NCBI RefSeq assembly: GCF_900143285.1
Contig: NZ_FRDN01000003.1
Span: 248,001 to 312,000 of the forward strand
Direction of reading: 5' to 3'
Source: Desulfitobacterium chlororespirans DSM 11544
GTDB lineage: Bacteria; Bacillota; Desulfitobacteriia; Desulfitobacteriales; Desulfitobacteriaceae
Length of the DNA: 64,000 bases
In this document: one piece after another, positions 27,480-37,343 of the stretch
How positions within the stretch are numbered: position 1 is the stretch's first letter
How the letters are laid out: every line of letters begins with the position of its first letter
Program-made: the position numbers and the translations under genes
Notes under the pieces: model-generated
Database searches by the model: none
Told to the model about the DNA's origin: nothing
The model's input: the letters and a program-made list of their open reading frames with translations, nothing else

Positions 27480-29063
27480 TTATTTTTGCTCCACCCAAAG
27501 GGAGGAAAAGATCGCCTTTCCTAGCAGGTTCGGCTCAAAGCCTTGGATCTTCTTGTTCATAGCGGCTGTCATGGGTTGGGAGAAGGTGGGGATGGAGAAG
27601 GCATTTTCCACGACGGAGGTGTTGACTATTTTCTTATACAGCCCGGACCGTTGATTCTGATCGGTGGTGGCCGCAGCCTCTTTGATCAATGATTCAAGTT
27701 CCGGAGTCGTGGCTTTGCCCGGATTATAATAGCTGTCTTTTCCGTAAAGGCTGGCAATGGTCATTTGCGGATCAGGCCGCCCCGACCAGTTGCCGGTGAG
27801 GGCATTGGTTTCTTTGTCGCCGAGAAAACTCTGCACGGCTGCGTTGGGTTCCAGGGTTTTAATCGTGACGGTGATTCCCACCTCTTCCAGCTGTCCTTTA
27901 ATCCCATTGGCCAGCCTGGTCCACCATTCAATCGGGTAGGTGGTTAAGGTGAAAGAAACATTGCTGAGACCGGCATCCTTCAGCAGCTGTTTGGATTTTT
28001 CCGGGTCATAGGGTATGTTGATACTGTCGTCATGGGCCCAGTAATCTTTAGGGAAGGGCTGAACGGCCACTGTCCCCTGGCCGAAGTTAATCGCATCGAT
28101 CAATTGCTGGCGGTTAATGCCGTATAATACAGCCAATCTGGCCGCTTTATCGTTAAAGGGCGGGGCATCCGTGCGGAGATAAATCATATTCAAAGCCAGG
28201 GTGTTGGTAGGACTTAAGACAATATTCGCATCAGCTTTTAAAGTCGCAACCATCTGGGGCTGCACATTGGCCAGAAAATCAACCTGACCGGTTTTCAGGG
28301 CATTGATCTGGGAATTGGCATCAGGAATCACTTTGACCGTCAGTTTATCCAGATAGGGCAGACCCTTTTGCCAGTAATTTTGATTGGCTTCGTAGCCAAT
28401 CTCGCCATTGGGAATATGGCTGGTGACGATGAAGGGACCGGCGCCCACGGGATGGAGGGAATAATCTGCCCCATGGGTCTTCACTGCCGTCGGGGAAATC
28501 ATCATGCCGCCCCGATCCGATAAAGCCAGAATGATCGATGAATCAGGCTGGGACAACTGCAGCTTCACCGTTTTATCGTCAACGACTTCCACGCTTTGGA
28601 TATTCTTTAAATCGCTGATTTGTGAATCCGTGGAATTGACGCGATCGATATTAAATTTTACAGCCTCGGCATTGAAGGGCGACCCGTCGGAAAACTTTAC
28701 CCCCTCCCGCAGATGGAGAAGGATGGTCGTGTTATCCGGAAATTCCCAGGATTCGGCCAGACCCGGCACCGGCTTCATATCCGGGGTGAATTTAACCAAG
28801 GTATCATAGAGGGGCCATAATAAGGCATGGTCATTGCCTGTGGTCCCTTTGATGGGGTCAAAGTTGGTCACATCTGCCACATAGGCCACCGTCAATGAGC
28901 CGCCATGTTGAGGAGTCCCTGGTGATTCACTGGCTGGATTGGCAGTTGGGGGGGTATCCGGTGTCTTGGTTGAACCTGATTGCGAACCGCATCCTGAGAT
29001 GACCATCATCAAAACAACGAAAAGCGTTACCATCGTGAGACTTCTTCTTTTTAGTTTTGACAT
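27480..29063 (-). CDS. Solute-binding lipoprotein of a peptide/nickel-type ABC transporter (SBP family 5)
   Basis: 527 residues from ATG 29063 after AAAGGAGG. Signal peptide ends at MVISGC. The mature protein has the family-5 layout: GGSLTVAYVADVTNFDPIKG near the start, then LAESWEFPDNTTILLHLREG, the length expected for DppA/OppA/GsiB. Specificity is unknown. The operon also carries an esterase, thiolase and dehydrogenase, so the solute may be an ester or acid and not a peptide. Confidence 0.94.
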   Translation of the reverse strand: MSKLKRRSLTMVTLFVVLMMVISGCGSQSGSTKTPDTPPTANPASESPGTPQHGGSLTVAYVADVTNFDPIKGTTGNDHALLWPLYDTLVKFTPDMKPVPGLAESWEFPDNTTILLHLREGVKFSDGSPFNAEAVKFNIDRVNSTDSQISDLKNIQSVEVVDDKTVKLQLSQPDSSIILALSDRGGMMISPTAVKTHGADYSLHPVGAGPFIVTSHIPNGEIGYEANQNYWQKGLPYLDKLTVKVIPDANSQINALKTGQVDFLANVQPQMVATLKADANIVLSPTNTLALNMIYLRTDAPPFNDKAARLAVLYGINRQQLIDAINFGQGTVAVQPFPKDYWAHDDSINIPYDPEKSKQLLKDAGLSNVSFTLTTYPIEWWTRLANGIKGQLEEVGITVTIKTLEPNAAVQSFLGDKETNALTGNWSGRPDPQMTIASLYGKDSYYNPGKATTPELESLIKEAAATTDQNQRSGLYKKIVNTSVVENAFSIPTFSQPMTAAMNKKIQGFEPNLLGKAIFSSLWVEQK

Positions 29064-29147
29064 TGCCTTTCCTCCTTTATATTTGCAAAGATATATTGGC
29101 AAAGACTTGTTCCCAATTCATGGTTGCAGCAGGCATTCCTCCTTCGT

Positions 29148-30668
29148 TTAATTTTTAAAAACGTGTTCCCAGCTCAAGCGCTGGCGGCCGTCAGGGTCAT
29201 TGACGACCTCATTATGAGTATTGAAAAGCATGGTGGCCCGGTTTTCCTCATTGTAGGGGGGCCAATCAGGCAATCCCGGGGTGTTCGGATCACCATGGCG
29301 GGCGAAAGCAATCCAGGCTCGATGCATCAGTCCGGCCAGTTGGAAGCGGCAGGGCTCTTTTCCTGTCAGCTCTTCCGTTTCCTGAGCAAGCAAGGTATTC
29401 CAGACAAAAGGAATCTCCAGGCCATGAAAAGCCTTGGCCTCTCCTCCTAAGGCCTTGCTTGCGTAGTCAAACCGATACATCCAGACAGGCGCACCATGCT
29501 TTGCCTGACCTTCACTGAAATAAATGGCCGGATAGGTAAAGACATAATGAGTCATCGCATCTTCATAGCCTGCCTGATTCAAGGCTCGGCTCAGGGCTTG
29601 ATTCAAGGCTTGGTTCAAAGCGTCCGCCTGGGCAGCACTGTGGGAGCCGGTCGCCAAGCTTGAGCCAAAGGTCCGTTCCAGGAAAGCCTTGATTTCACTT
29701 TCATCCATGTCTTTCCACGCCGGATCAAAATATGTAAACAGCTTGTTCTCATGGGCGTTGGTGCCCACCAATACCGGAATATCTTTGGTCAAACCTGCAT
29801 ACAGCGCTTTTTCCGGATGCTCGGGAATGACAACGCCGTCGCCGACCGGACCAAAGGCCCGGCGCGGAAAAATCCCGCTGGCCTCGATAATTTTTTCTGC
29901 GGGGAGGGCTGCCAATTCCGATAAATTCTGCCGATCGATCTGAAGCTGAGCAAGGAGTTGTTCCGTCATTTTCGCCGCTGCTTCCAGGGTTACTTTACAG
30001 CGGGCCGTTCCGCTCTGCAGGATGGCCTTGTGAAAAAGCCCCCGGGCCAGGGGCATGGCCAGCAGATTGCCGACACTGACGGCTCCCGCCGATTCACCAA
30101 AAATCGTCACATTATGGGGATCACCGCCAAAGGCTCCGATATTTTCCCTGACCCATGTTAAGGCGGCCACTTGATCCAGAAGTCCGCAATTTCCTGAACC
30201 CCGGTAGGCTTCACCCCCTATATCGCTTAAATGAAGAAAACCAAACACACCCAGGCGATAATTGAGGGTGACCACCACCACATCCCCTTGTTCGGCGAAG
30301 GATTTCCCGTCATACAAATGGCTTGAACCGGAGCCATACATAAAGGAACCCCCATGTATCCAAACCAGCACAGGCCGTCTTCTCTGATCGGCGCCTGGGG
30401 ACCAGATGTTGAGATATAAGCAATCCTCGCTTTTATGCAGCGGCGAGTCACCCAAAAACTTCATGGAGGGGCTCTCCCCCTGGAGTGCCGCCGGACCAAA
30501 CTCTTTGGCTTCCCTCACCCCCGCCCAGGCCGCCGGTTCTTGGGGGGGACGGAAGCGGAGGGAGTGAAGGGGCGGGGCCGCATAAGGTATCCCTTTCCAA
30601 ATGCTGACCCCGCCTTCCCTAATCCCTTCCACCAGACCAAAGCGGGTTTCTACTAGGGTCGCTGACAT
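29148..30668 (-). CDS. Type-B carboxylesterase (para-nitrobenzyl esterase family)
   Basis: 506 residues from ATG 30668, 9 bases after GGGAGG. Alpha/beta-hydrolase marks are EDCLYLNIW, the oxyanion-hole segment [12 protein letters not shown] and the nucleophile elbow TIFGESAGA with Ser at about 200. The C-terminal catalytic His lies near [10 protein letters not shown]. No signal peptide, so it acts in the cytoplasm on carboxylic esters. It lies between thiolase and transporter genes in one operon, suggesting hydrolysis of an imported ester before beta-oxidation-type steps. Confidence 0.92.
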   Translation of the reverse strand: MSATLVETRFGLVEGIREGGVSIWKGIPYAAPPLHSLRFRPPQEPAAWAGVREAKEFGPAALQGESPSMKFLGDSPLHKSEDCLYLNIWSPGADQRRRPVLVWIHGGSFMYGSGSSHLYDGKSFAEQGDVVVVTLNYRLGVFGFLHLSDIGGEAYRGSGNCGLLDQVAALTWVRENIGAFGGDPHNVTIFGESAGAVSVGNLLAMPLARGLFHKAILQSGTARCKVTLEAAAKMTEQLLAQLQIDRQNLSELAALPAEKIIEASGIFPRRAFGPVGDGVVIPEHPEKALYAGLTKDIPVLVGTNAHENKLFTYFDPAWKDMDESEIKAFLERTFGSSLATGSHSAAQADALNQALNQALSRALNQAGYEDAMTHYVFTYPAIYFSEGQAKHGAPVWMYRFDYASKALGGEAKAFHGLEIPFVWNTLLAQETEELTGKEPCRFQLAGLMHRAWIAFARHGDPNTPGLPDWPPYNEENRATMLFNTHNEVVNDPDGRQRLSWEHVFKN

Positions 30669-30728
30669 ATTAAGCATCCTCCCTTTCTCCGTGCCGGAGA
30701 CATGGCATGATGGGGATCTTCCCCGGCA

Positions 30729-31907
30729 TCAGCCCCCGACAACAAGGGCGATGCCCTGCCCGCCGCCGATGCAAAGGGTGGCCAGGCCCAGCTTATCCTG
30801 GCGTTTTTTCATTTCGTGCACTAAGGTGACGAGAATACGGGCGCCGCTGGCGCCGATGGGATGCCCCAGGGCAATAGCCCCGCCATTGACGTTCACCTTC
30901 TCCGTGGGGAGGCCCAATTCTTTGGTGACAGCTAAAGCCTGTGCGGCAAAGGCTTCATTGGCCTCGATCAGATCAAGCTCATCCAGAGCAATCCCTGCTT
31001 TCTGCAAAGCCTTTTTCACGGCATTGACCGGCCCGACTCCCATAATCGCCGGGTCCACCCCTGCCATGCCGTAGCCTTTAATGGCCGCCAGATAAGGAAT
31101 CCCCAGGGCAGCGGCCTTTTCTTTGCTCATCAGCACACAGGCCGCGGCGGCATCATTGATACCGGAAGCATTGCCGGCGGTTACCGTGCCGTCTTTTTTG
31201 AAGGCCGGTTTTAACTTCCCTAATGTTTCCACCGTTGTGCCGGCCCGGGGGTATTCATCCCTGTCGAAAATAACCGGTTCCCCTTTTCTTTGGGGGATCG
31301 TCACCGGGACGATCTCCTCCCTAAAGCGGCCTTCTGCTATGGCCGCCACAGCCTTGGCCTGGCTCCAGGCTGCAAACTCATCCTGCTCCCTGCGGCTGAT
31401 GCCGTATCTTTCCGCGACATTTTCCGCCGTAATCCCCATATGATACTCGTTGAAAGCACACCACAGGCCATCCTTGATCATGCTGTCCACAAGGGTTCCA
31501 TGGCCCATGCGCTGGCCCCATCTGGCCTGTTCCAGAAGAAAGGCCGCATCCGACATGCTTTCCATCCCGCCTGCCGCCACGATTTCGGCATCTCCGCCCC
31601 TAATGGCCTGGGCCGCGGCAACCACCGCTTTAAGTCCCGAACCGCAAACCACATTGATGGTCTGGGCCGTCGTTTCTACAGGCAGCCCCGCTTTCAGGGC
31701 CGCCTGGCGGGCAGGATTCTGCCCCAGTCCGGCTTGCAGCACATTGCCCATGATGACTTCATCCACTTGCTTCCCCTGAATACCCGCTCTCTGCACCGCT
31801 TCCCGAATAACCAGCGCTCCTAAATTGACGGCTCCATACCCCTGCAAAGCGCCCCCGAAGGAGGCAATGGGGGTACGAACCGCACTGACGATGACGACAT
31901 CCTGCAA
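30729..31907 (-). CDS. Thiolase (acetyl-CoA acetyltransferase type)
   Basis: 392 residues from TTG 31907 after GGGGAGGG. Active-site regions are intact: [11 protein letters not shown] (acyl-enzyme Cys at about 88), [26 protein letters not shown] and the C-terminal CIGGGQGIA with the second catalytic Cys. It condenses two acetyl-CoA or cleaves acetoacetyl-CoA or a longer 3-ketoacyl-CoA. In this operon, cleavage of a 3-ketoacyl-CoA formed by the adjacent SDR is likely. Confidence 0.95.
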   Translation of the reverse strand: MQDVVIVSAVRTPIASFGGALQGYGAVNLGALVIREAVQRAGIQGKQVDEVIMGNVLQAGLGQNPARQAALKAGLPVETTAQTINVVCGSGLKAVVAAAQAIRGGDAEIVAAGGMESMSDAAFLLEQARWGQRMGHGTLVDSMIKDGLWCAFNEYHMGITAENVAERYGISRREQDEFAAWSQAKAVAAIAEGRFREEIVPVTIPQRKGEPVIFDRDEYPRAGTTVETLGKLKPAFKKDGTVTAGNASGINDAAAACVLMSKEKAAALGIPYLAAIKGYGMAGVDPAIMGVGPVNAVKKALQKAGIALDELDLIEANEAFAAQALAVTKELGLPTEKVNVNGGAIALGHPIGASGARILVTLVHEMKKRQDKLGLATLCIGGGQGIALVVGG

Positions 31908-31961
31908 ATTTAGCCCTCCCCGCTGTTCATGTCTTCACCCCGGCCCTGCCGGGCTGACCTC

Positions 31962-32705
31962 TTATCTGTAGATATAGCCGCCGGCTACCAGAATTTCCTC
32001 GCCGGTAACAAAGGAGGACTCTTCACTGCACAAATAAGCGATGACGTCCGCCACTTCCGAGGGCTGCCCCATCCGTTTAAAGGCGGTCTTGTTGATGTAA
32101 TCTTCCAGAGCCTGCTCCGGCACGGCCCGCATCATTTCCGTGTCGATCACCCCAGGGCGCACGCAGTTGACGTTGATGTTGTATCTTCCCCCTTCTCTGG
32201 CCAGACTCTTGGTAAAGGCAATGGTGCCCGCTTTGGTGAAGGAGTAATTGGCCTGCCCGGCTTCGCCGCTGGAATTGGTGGAGGACAAATTGCAAATCTT
32301 GCCGTACTTTTTCTCCCTCATAATCAGCCAGGCTTCCTGGGTGCAGTTAAACAGCCCTTTGCCGTTGACGGCCATCACATCATCCCATTGCTGCTCCGTC
32401 ATTTTATGAAAGATGGCATCCCGGGTAATTCCGGCATTATTGACAAGGATATCCACCGTCCCAAACTTGGCCATAATTGCTGCAAAAGCGGCCTTTACAT
32501 CCTCACGGCTGACCACATTGCAGCCCAGACCGATCACCTTTTCGCCGCTGGGATCCAGTTCCAGAGCCAGCTGCTGGGCGCCGGCAGCATCCACATCAAG
32601 CACCGCAACCTTTGCTCCCTCCCCATAGAACTTTCTGACAATCGCTTCCCCGATCCCTTTGGCTCCGCCGGTAATCACAGCAACTCTGCCCGCAAATTTT
32701 GCCAT
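31962..32705 (-). CDS. SDR-family oxidoreductase (FabG/PhaB-like 3-hydroxyacyl dehydrogenase)
   Basis: 247 residues from ATG 32705, 8 bases after GGAAGGTG. Cofactor motif TGGAKGIG (about residues 13-20), NNAG, catalytic Ser in LSSTNSSG, and YSFTK (Tyr-xxx-Lys) are present. The residue pattern fits 3-oxoacyl-ACP or acetoacetyl-CoA reductases. It is the first gene of an eight-gene operon, expressed from the sigma-54 promoter at 32784-32798. Confidence 0.92.
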   Translation of the reverse strand: MAKFAGRVAVITGGAKGIGEAIVRKFYGEGAKVAVLDVDAAGAQQLALELDPSGEKVIGLGCNVVSREDVKAAFAAIMAKFGTVDILVNNAGITRDAIFHKMTEQQWDDVMAVNGKGLFNCTQEAWLIMREKKYGKICNLSSTNSSGEAGQANYSFTKAGTIAFTKSLAREGGRYNINVNCVRPGVIDTEMMRAVPEQALEDYINKTAFKRMGQPSEVADVIAYLCSEESSFVTGEEILVAGGYIYR

Positions 32706-32783
32706 AAATAAACACCTTCCTCTTTCTGCTTTTTGTCTTGGAGATTCCTCTCCAACAACTTTCGAGTCACTATGTTTATACAA

Positions 32784-32798
32784 GCAAAAAGCATGCCA
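32784..32798 (-). promoter_or_regulatory. Sigma-54 (-24/-12) promoter of the SDR-thiolase-esterase-ABC operon
   Basis: On the minus strand TGGCAT-N5-TTGC, near the consensus TGGCAC-N5-TTGC, lies about 80 bases upstream of the SDR start. A motif shared with the other sigma-54 operon lies about 110-150 bases further upstream (32908-32938). Confidence 0.85.
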
Positions 32799-32907
32799 GA
32801 TTATGCGGAGGGTTTCTGCTTTGATTACCAGGCCTTTTTAGGAATTTTCAGAATACGACTCCAGAGTGCAGGCCTTGGTGTGTGGTAAATCTGCAATATT
32901 CTGCGTG

Positions 32908-32938
32908 GTGCAATTGCAATATGTCTTATTATTGCGAC
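32908..32938 (-). promoter_or_regulatory. Upstream activator site of the SDR operon (candidate)
   Basis: Minus-strand GTCGCAATAATAAGACAT, then TTGCAATTGCA, aligns with GTCGCAAAATAACCACATTC at 37151-37180 in the same orientation to transcription. It is a likely binding site of the sigma-54 activator encoded at 35551-36981. Confidence 0.65.
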
Positions 32939-33013
32939 TACTTAAGAGCGCTTGCTGCGCATTCGGGGGGCCGTCGGTTCGGTCCCGGCATGATTCTGGG
33001 TACGACAAAACAA

Positions 33014-33172
33014 GGGCTGTGTCAAAACTCACCTCCGAAAAACCGAAGTGGGTGCAAATAACCAAAGACGTCCTCCCTTCACTATAATAGTGGAGGCAGG
33101 ACGCCTTTTTTAAGGATTATACAAGCAAAAGCGGGGATGCCAAGAGGCTATCAACAAGTTTTGACACAGCCC
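33014..33172. mobile_element. 159-bp MITE-like element with 16-bp terminal inverted repeats
   Basis: GGGCTGTGTCAAAACT at 33014-33029 is repeated exactly inverted at 33157-33172. The ends resemble those of IS1182-like elements. The interior holds a strong terminator (about 33072-33114: GACGTCCT...AGGACGCC plus TTTTTT) and no transposase. The right end forms the last codons of the PAP2-like gene. Confidence 0.7.
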
Positions 33173-33770
33173 CCATACTATGCCGGAAACAAACCACGAT
33201 CAGACACAGGAAAAATGCAAGCATCGCTGAGAGCGCTCCCAGAAGCAGTTCCCTTAACGTATGGCGTTTCAACGTGAGCGAAGACCACAGGATGGCTCCA
33301 AGCAGCAGCACACAGGGAATAATGGTCTTGCCGCCGATAAAGTATACCGTCAGCAACAGCGGCCCCGTAATGCCAGAGGCGTGACCGCTTGCCCTTACCC
33401 CGATCACCCGATTAAAAAAGGTTAGGATCCATACCGAAGCGAGATAAACCAGAAAAATAAAGAGCAGTTCTCCGCTCACTCCCGCAATCATACCCCACAG
33501 CACTGCGCCGGCATAGCCGATCAGGCTGAGTATGAATGCCAAGTTTCGCTGCCCGTCTCTCCCCTTGGCTTTGCAGCGGGGAAAAAGACGGGACAACGGA
33601 TAGGCCAGCAGCGGTATGACCGAGAGGAAAAAAACGGACAGCAACAGCTCCCCTGCACTGGTAAAAACGCCCTTGTGCTGAAAGAACAGAAGCAGCAGCA
33701 AGGCCAGAACCATAACCGGCGGCACAGTGATGACGCGGACAGCCTGAGCGGCTTTCTCTCGTCTAGTCAT
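33117..33770 (-). CDS. PAP2-like membrane protein
   Basis: 217 residues with about six hydrophobic segments. KAKGRDGQRN, RASGHASGITG and SLTLKRHTLRELLLGA resemble, in order, the three phosphatase motifs of PAP2 acid phosphatases, though the third is degenerate, so activity is uncertain. It overlaps the DegV gene by 8 bp (coupled). The last ~16 residues come from the MITE-like repeat at 33014-33172, so the native C-terminus was probably replaced. Confidence 0.6.
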   Translation of the reverse strand: MTRREKAAQAVRVITVPPVMVLALLLLLFFQHKGVFTSAGELLLSVFFLSVIPLLAYPLSRLFPRCKAKGRDGQRNLAFILSLIGYAGAVLWGMIAGVSGELLFIFLVYLASVWILTFFNRVIGVRASGHASGITGPLLLTVYFIGGKTIIPCVLLLGAILWSSLTLKRHTLRELLLGALSAMLAFFLCLIVVCFRHSMGAVSKLVDSLLASPLLLV

Positions 33771-34650
33771 TGCGGCGATCCCCCCAGAAGAACAGCGCTA
33801 CCGTACCTGGACCAGTGTGGCTGCCGATCGTCGTGCCTACATGATTAATTTCCACAGAACCGTTAAGGTTTTTGAAGCGTCCTTCCACAAGGTCGGCGAC
33901 GGCACGGGCGTCTTCATAACATCCGGCATTTGAAATATAACACTTGCCACCGTATGACAGCCCGCCCTGGGCGTGTTCCGCCATTCGATCCACAATCTCT
34001 GTGATGACGCGTTTTTTGCCGCGCACTTTTTTCCGGGGTATCAGCTTGCCGTTATTATCCATATTAAGCAAAGGGCAGACGCCAAGCAAGGTACCGAAGA
34101 AGCCCGCTGTTTTTGAAATACGGCCTCCCTTAATGTAGTATTCCAGCGTGGTGGAAAAGAACCAATGGTGCATTTCCAGTTTATGAGCTTCTAACCAGGT
34201 ATATAGGCTATCCATATCCATCCCCGCAGCCTTTTTTTCAGCCAGTGTATCCATGATCAGACCGTAACCGGAAGATGCTCCCAGTGAATCCACGATATAT
34301 ATCCTGCGCTGTGGAAAGCGCTCCTGTAAAATATCCTTGGCAGTATGTGCCGAATTGATAACTCCCGTCAGTCCTGATGAGAGGCAGACATGGAGAATAT
34401 CCCGCCCTTCTTCGAGAAAAGGCGTGAAGTAGGCAACAAATTCGTCCGTATTTACCTGAGAGGTCATCGTTGCAGCCCCTCTTGCCATGGCGCTGTAAAA
34501 ATCATCAAAAGGGATCGAGTGTCCCAGATCATCCAAATATTGCTCCCCATCCAGTGAAAAATGAAAGCAAACATAATGAATATTTTTTTCTGCAAAATGC
34601 TCAGCACTCAAATCTGCGGTTGAGCAGCAGCTTAATATATAGTCTTGCAT
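33763..34650 (-). CDS. DegV-family fatty-acid-binding protein
   Basis: 295 residues. DegV pattern: SCCSTADLS at the N-terminus, TSQVNTDEF, SLSSGLTG-like VCLSSGLTGVINSA, IVDSLGASSGYG, YYIKGGRISKTAG, and a C-terminal HVGTTIGSHTGPGTVAL. Family members bind fatty acids and feed fatty-acid kinase. ATG 34650 follows GGAGGTGG. It is divergent from a TetR regulator and coupled to a PAP2-like gene, suggesting a lipid-related role. Confidence 0.93.
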   Translation of the reverse strand: MQDYILSCCSTADLSAEHFAEKNIHYVCFHFSLDGEQYLDDLGHSIPFDDFYSAMARGAATMTSQVNTDEFVAYFTPFLEEGRDILHVCLSSGLTGVINSAHTAKDILQERFPQRRIYIVDSLGASSGYGLIMDTLAEKKAAGMDMDSLYTWLEAHKLEMHHWFFSTTLEYYIKGGRISKTAGFFGTLLGVCPLLNMDNNGKLIPRKKVRGKKRVITEIVDRMAEHAQGGLSYGGKCYISNAGCYEDARAVADLVEGRFKNLNGSVEINHVGTTIGSHTGPGTVALFFWGDRRND

Positions 34651-34688
34651 AGGCCACCTCCAGATATATCTTACAGTTTGACAGATAA

Positions 34689-34704
34689 CTTAACAGATGT
34701 TAAG
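34689..34704. promoter_or_regulatory. Candidate TetR operator
   Basis: Perfect dyad CTTAAC-AGAT-GTTAAG in the 140-bp divergent gap between DegV and TetR genes. Confidence 0.5.
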
Positions 34705-34790
34705 ATCATAGCATTTATAAAGGAACGATACAATTTACACAATTTGGTATTCGTTAGTTATCTATACAAAAACGGCGGAGTGTATAACCA

Positions 34791-35405
34791 ATGGCTGAAG
34801 ATAAGCGTATCCGAAAAACAAAACGATATATTAAGCAGACTTTAATCGAGATTCTTACCGAAAAACCCTTTGAACAGATCACGGTTACAGAGCTGTGCAA
34901 CAAATCCGACATCAGCCGTATTACCTTTTATGCCCACTATAATGACAAATTCGCTCTGGTTGACGAAATGTTCGCTGAAATGCTGGAAAGCGCTACCAGA
35001 GACTACCGAAACAGTCAAAAGGAAAACAACCCCGCTAATGATACCATACAAACCTTCTGCAATCTGCTGGATTGTATTTTCAATCTCTATAACGAGAATA
35101 TGTCGCTGCTGACTTACACCACCATTGACAAAAATCCCTATTTATACTACATGTTTTACAGCTACATTGTACGGAATGTTGAGCTGGTAATCATTCACAG
35201 AGACAAAGTCATTAAGCCGAAATACTCCATCAAGCAGGTAAGCGGCTTTATCTGCAACAGCCTATGGGCGTTCATCATCGAAGCGCAGACCGAAGGAAGC
35301 ACAATCAATATGGTGCGAAAAGACGCGAAGAAAGTATTGACCGGAATACTGGAAGCCAATATCGTAACGGAAATGCGGGATAATGACCCGGAAAAAGAAG
35401 GGTAG
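34791..35405 (+). CDS. TetR-family regulator
   Basis: 204 residues. The N-terminal helix-turn-helix is typical of TetR (QTLIEILTEKPFEQITVTEL, then SDISRITFYAHYNDKFALVD). The C-terminal ligand domain resembles the DhaS/TetR_C_33 group. It is divergent from the DegV-PAP2 pair, its most likely target. Confidence 0.92.
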   Translation: MAEDKRIRKTKRYIKQTLIEILTEKPFEQITVTELCNKSDISRITFYAHYNDKFALVDEMFAEMLESATRDYRNSQKENNPANDTIQTFCNLLDCIFNLYNENMSLLTYTTIDKNPYLYYMFYSYIVRNVELVIIHRDKVIKPKYSIKQVSGFICNSLWAFIIEAQTEGSTINMVRKDAKKVLTGILEANIVTEMRDNDPEKEG

Positions 35406-35488
35406 AATCTGCGCAAAGGAAAATGAGGCAGCAGGGCTGAAAAAACCAGTGTTTTCAACTACCTGGCATAGCCCCGCTTAATGATAAA

Positions 35489-35522
35489 GGGCCGTGAGAA
35501 AATTAAGATTTTCACACGGTCC
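35489..35522. terminator. Bidirectional terminator between convergent TetR and sigma-54 activator genes
   Basis: GGGCCGTGAGAAAAT pairs with ATTTTCACACGGTCC around TAAG, with two non-Watson-Crick positions. Confidence 0.8.
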
Positions 35523-35550
35523 TCTCTTCTTGTTCTTCGATGTTCAATGT

Positions 35551-36981
35551 TCAATCCTGATCCCTCAGCTGGACGACCTGAACCTTGCGGTAGATGGCTG
35601 AGCGGTCAATACCCAAGATCCGTGCGGCTTCACTGACGCACCCCTGGCAGTCCTGCAAAGTATTCTTAATATACTCCTGCTCCACTTGACTCATGACCTT
35701 TTTGAGAGGGGCTTTGGCCTTGACCTGAATGCGCATGGTCCCCTTCTCCTCCTGATGGGAGCCCGCGGCACGATTGCCCGGCGGATAGGACATTTCTTCA
35801 ACCTGGTAATCGATGACCCGGCCCCTGGTCGTGATCGCCAGGCGCTCAATTAAATTGCGCAATTCACGGACGTTTCCGGGCCAGCTGTAGTTCAGGAACC
35901 CCTTAAGGGTTTCCGTTGAAAACACCTTGTCGTATCCATATTTTTTATTCAGTTCCTTCAATAAGACATCGCTGATGGCCATAATATCCTCCGGGCGGTC
36001 CCGCAGGGGCGCCAGCTGCAGAGGCACCACATTGATGCGGTAAAAAAGATCTTCCCGGAAGGTTTTATGCTCAACCATCTTCTTTAAATCACGGTTGGTG
36101 GCGCAGATCAGGCGAAAGTCCACTTTGCGGGAATGGATGCCCCCCAGTCTTCTCACCTCGCCGTTCTCCAGAACCCGCAATAATTTGGCCTGCAGGACAA
36201 GGGGCATCTCCCCGATCTCATCCAGGAAGATGGTTCCCCGATCGGCCAGTTCAAATAAGCCGGGTTTTCCTTTGGCATCGGCGCCGGTAAAGGAGCCTTT
36301 TTCATAACCAAACAATTCTGCTTCAATCAGGTTTTCGGGAATGGCTGAACAATTCACGGTGATAAAGGCTTCCTTGGCCCGGCGGCTGATACTGTAGATA
36401 TATTTGGCCAGTATTTCTTTGCCTGTACCGGATTCGCCGTACAACAGGACCGAAGACTCGGTGGGTCCTACCCAGTTGGCTTCCAGCAGCAGATTCTTCA
36501 TGGCGGTACTCTCGGCGACCAGATGCCGGTCCTTAACCCCTTGCTCCCTGAGGTACTGGACCTCCTCTTTATAGCGCTGCACAAGTTCCCGCTCTTTATC
36601 CAAAGTCTGGGCCAGTTTCACCAGGGTATCCCGGTCCCGGCTGTTGCTGATGACCATGGTGATATTGCCCTGGCTATCGAATAAGGGCCGGCTGGTGCAC
36701 ATCAGATTGATCCCGTCCCTGGTTTTGATCATTCCGGTCACGGTGGTTCTTTTTTCAATGGCTTCCAGGGCTATGGATTTATCCCAATGCCCTTGTTCAA
36801 CAAGCTCCCGGATATTTCTACCGACCATTTGGGTAATCGTCAGGTTCAGCAGCCGTTCGGCCGTAGGGTTGGCCATTAGGATATTCCCCACAGCATCGGT
36901 AACAAAAATGGAATCATAAGAATTATCCATGACTTCTTCAAGGGAATAGGAATTGCTGGGCATGGTACTCGGCTCAATCAT
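35551..36981 (-). CDS. Sigma-54-dependent activator with PAS sensor
   Basis: 476 residues. PAS domain at about 12-115, coiled linker, AAA+ domain at about 150-390 with Walker A GESGTGKE (182-189), GSFTGA loop (229-234; usual GAFTGA) and Walker B IFLDEIGE (251-258), then a Fis-type helix-turn-helix near 440-470. It is a one-component enhancer-binding protein, as no receiver domain is present. It lies between the two operons that carry sigma-54 promoters and a shared upstream motif, so both are probable targets. The inducer is likely a short-chain acid or ester. Confidence 0.95.
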   Translation of the reverse strand: MIEPSTMPSNSYSLEEVMDNSYDSIFVTDAVGNILMANPTAERLLNLTITQMVGRNIRELVEQGHWDKSIALEAIEKRTTVTGMIKTRDGINLMCTSRPLFDSQGNITMVISNSRDRDTLVKLAQTLDKERELVQRYKEEVQYLREQGVKDRHLVAESTAMKNLLLEANWVGPTESSVLLYGESGTGKEILAKYIYSISRRAKEAFITVNCSAIPENLIEAELFGYEKGSFTGADAKGKPGLFELADRGTIFLDEIGEMPLVLQAKLLRVLENGEVRRLGGIHSRKVDFRLICATNRDLKKMVEHKTFREDLFYRINVVPLQLAPLRDRPEDIMAISDVLLKELNKKYGYDKVFSTETLKGFLNYSWPGNVRELRNLIERLAITTRGRVIDYQVEEMSYPPGNRAAGSHQEEKGTMRIQVKAKAPLKKVMSQVEQEYIKNTLQDCQGCVSEAARILGIDRSAIYRKVQVVQLRDQD

Positions 36982-37343
36982 TGGTCATTCACCCTTTTTA
37001 TAGTAATTCTCATAGTGATTTTCATGATTCTTTGGTGAGAACAGCCGCTGTCGCTCTGGCCCGCCAGCTGGATCACTATAAATCAATTATAAGTGATGAT
37101 AATTTTTTGAACAATCCTCTCCGGCTTAATCCGTCGTATTTATTACACATGTCGCAAAATAACCACATTCTGCGTTGCAGTATTACGATAGCTATCCTGT
37201 CACCGGAAATACAGTACTCCTCATTTCACCCCCGGAAGCTCTCTCCATCGGGTTTTTCCTTGACTGCCCCGGCGGTTGGCATGGTTATTGCTACAGATTG
37301 AGTTCAGACAAACATTTTATAGCTGGAGAGGAGCGTCTAACCC
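36982..37343. promoter_or_regulatory. Divergent control region of activator and CoA-transferase operon
   Basis: Candidate activator site GTCGCAAAATAACCACATTC at 37151-37180 and sigma-54 promoter at 37277-37292. No gene is supported here. Confidence 0.7.
37277..37292 (+). promoter_or_regulatory. Sigma-54 promoter of the CoA-transferase-thiolase operon
   Basis: TGGCAT-N5-TTGCT at 37277-37292, the same -24 box as at 32784-32798. It lies about 55 bases upstream of ATG 37344 and about 100 bases downstream of the shared activator motif. Confidence 0.85.
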
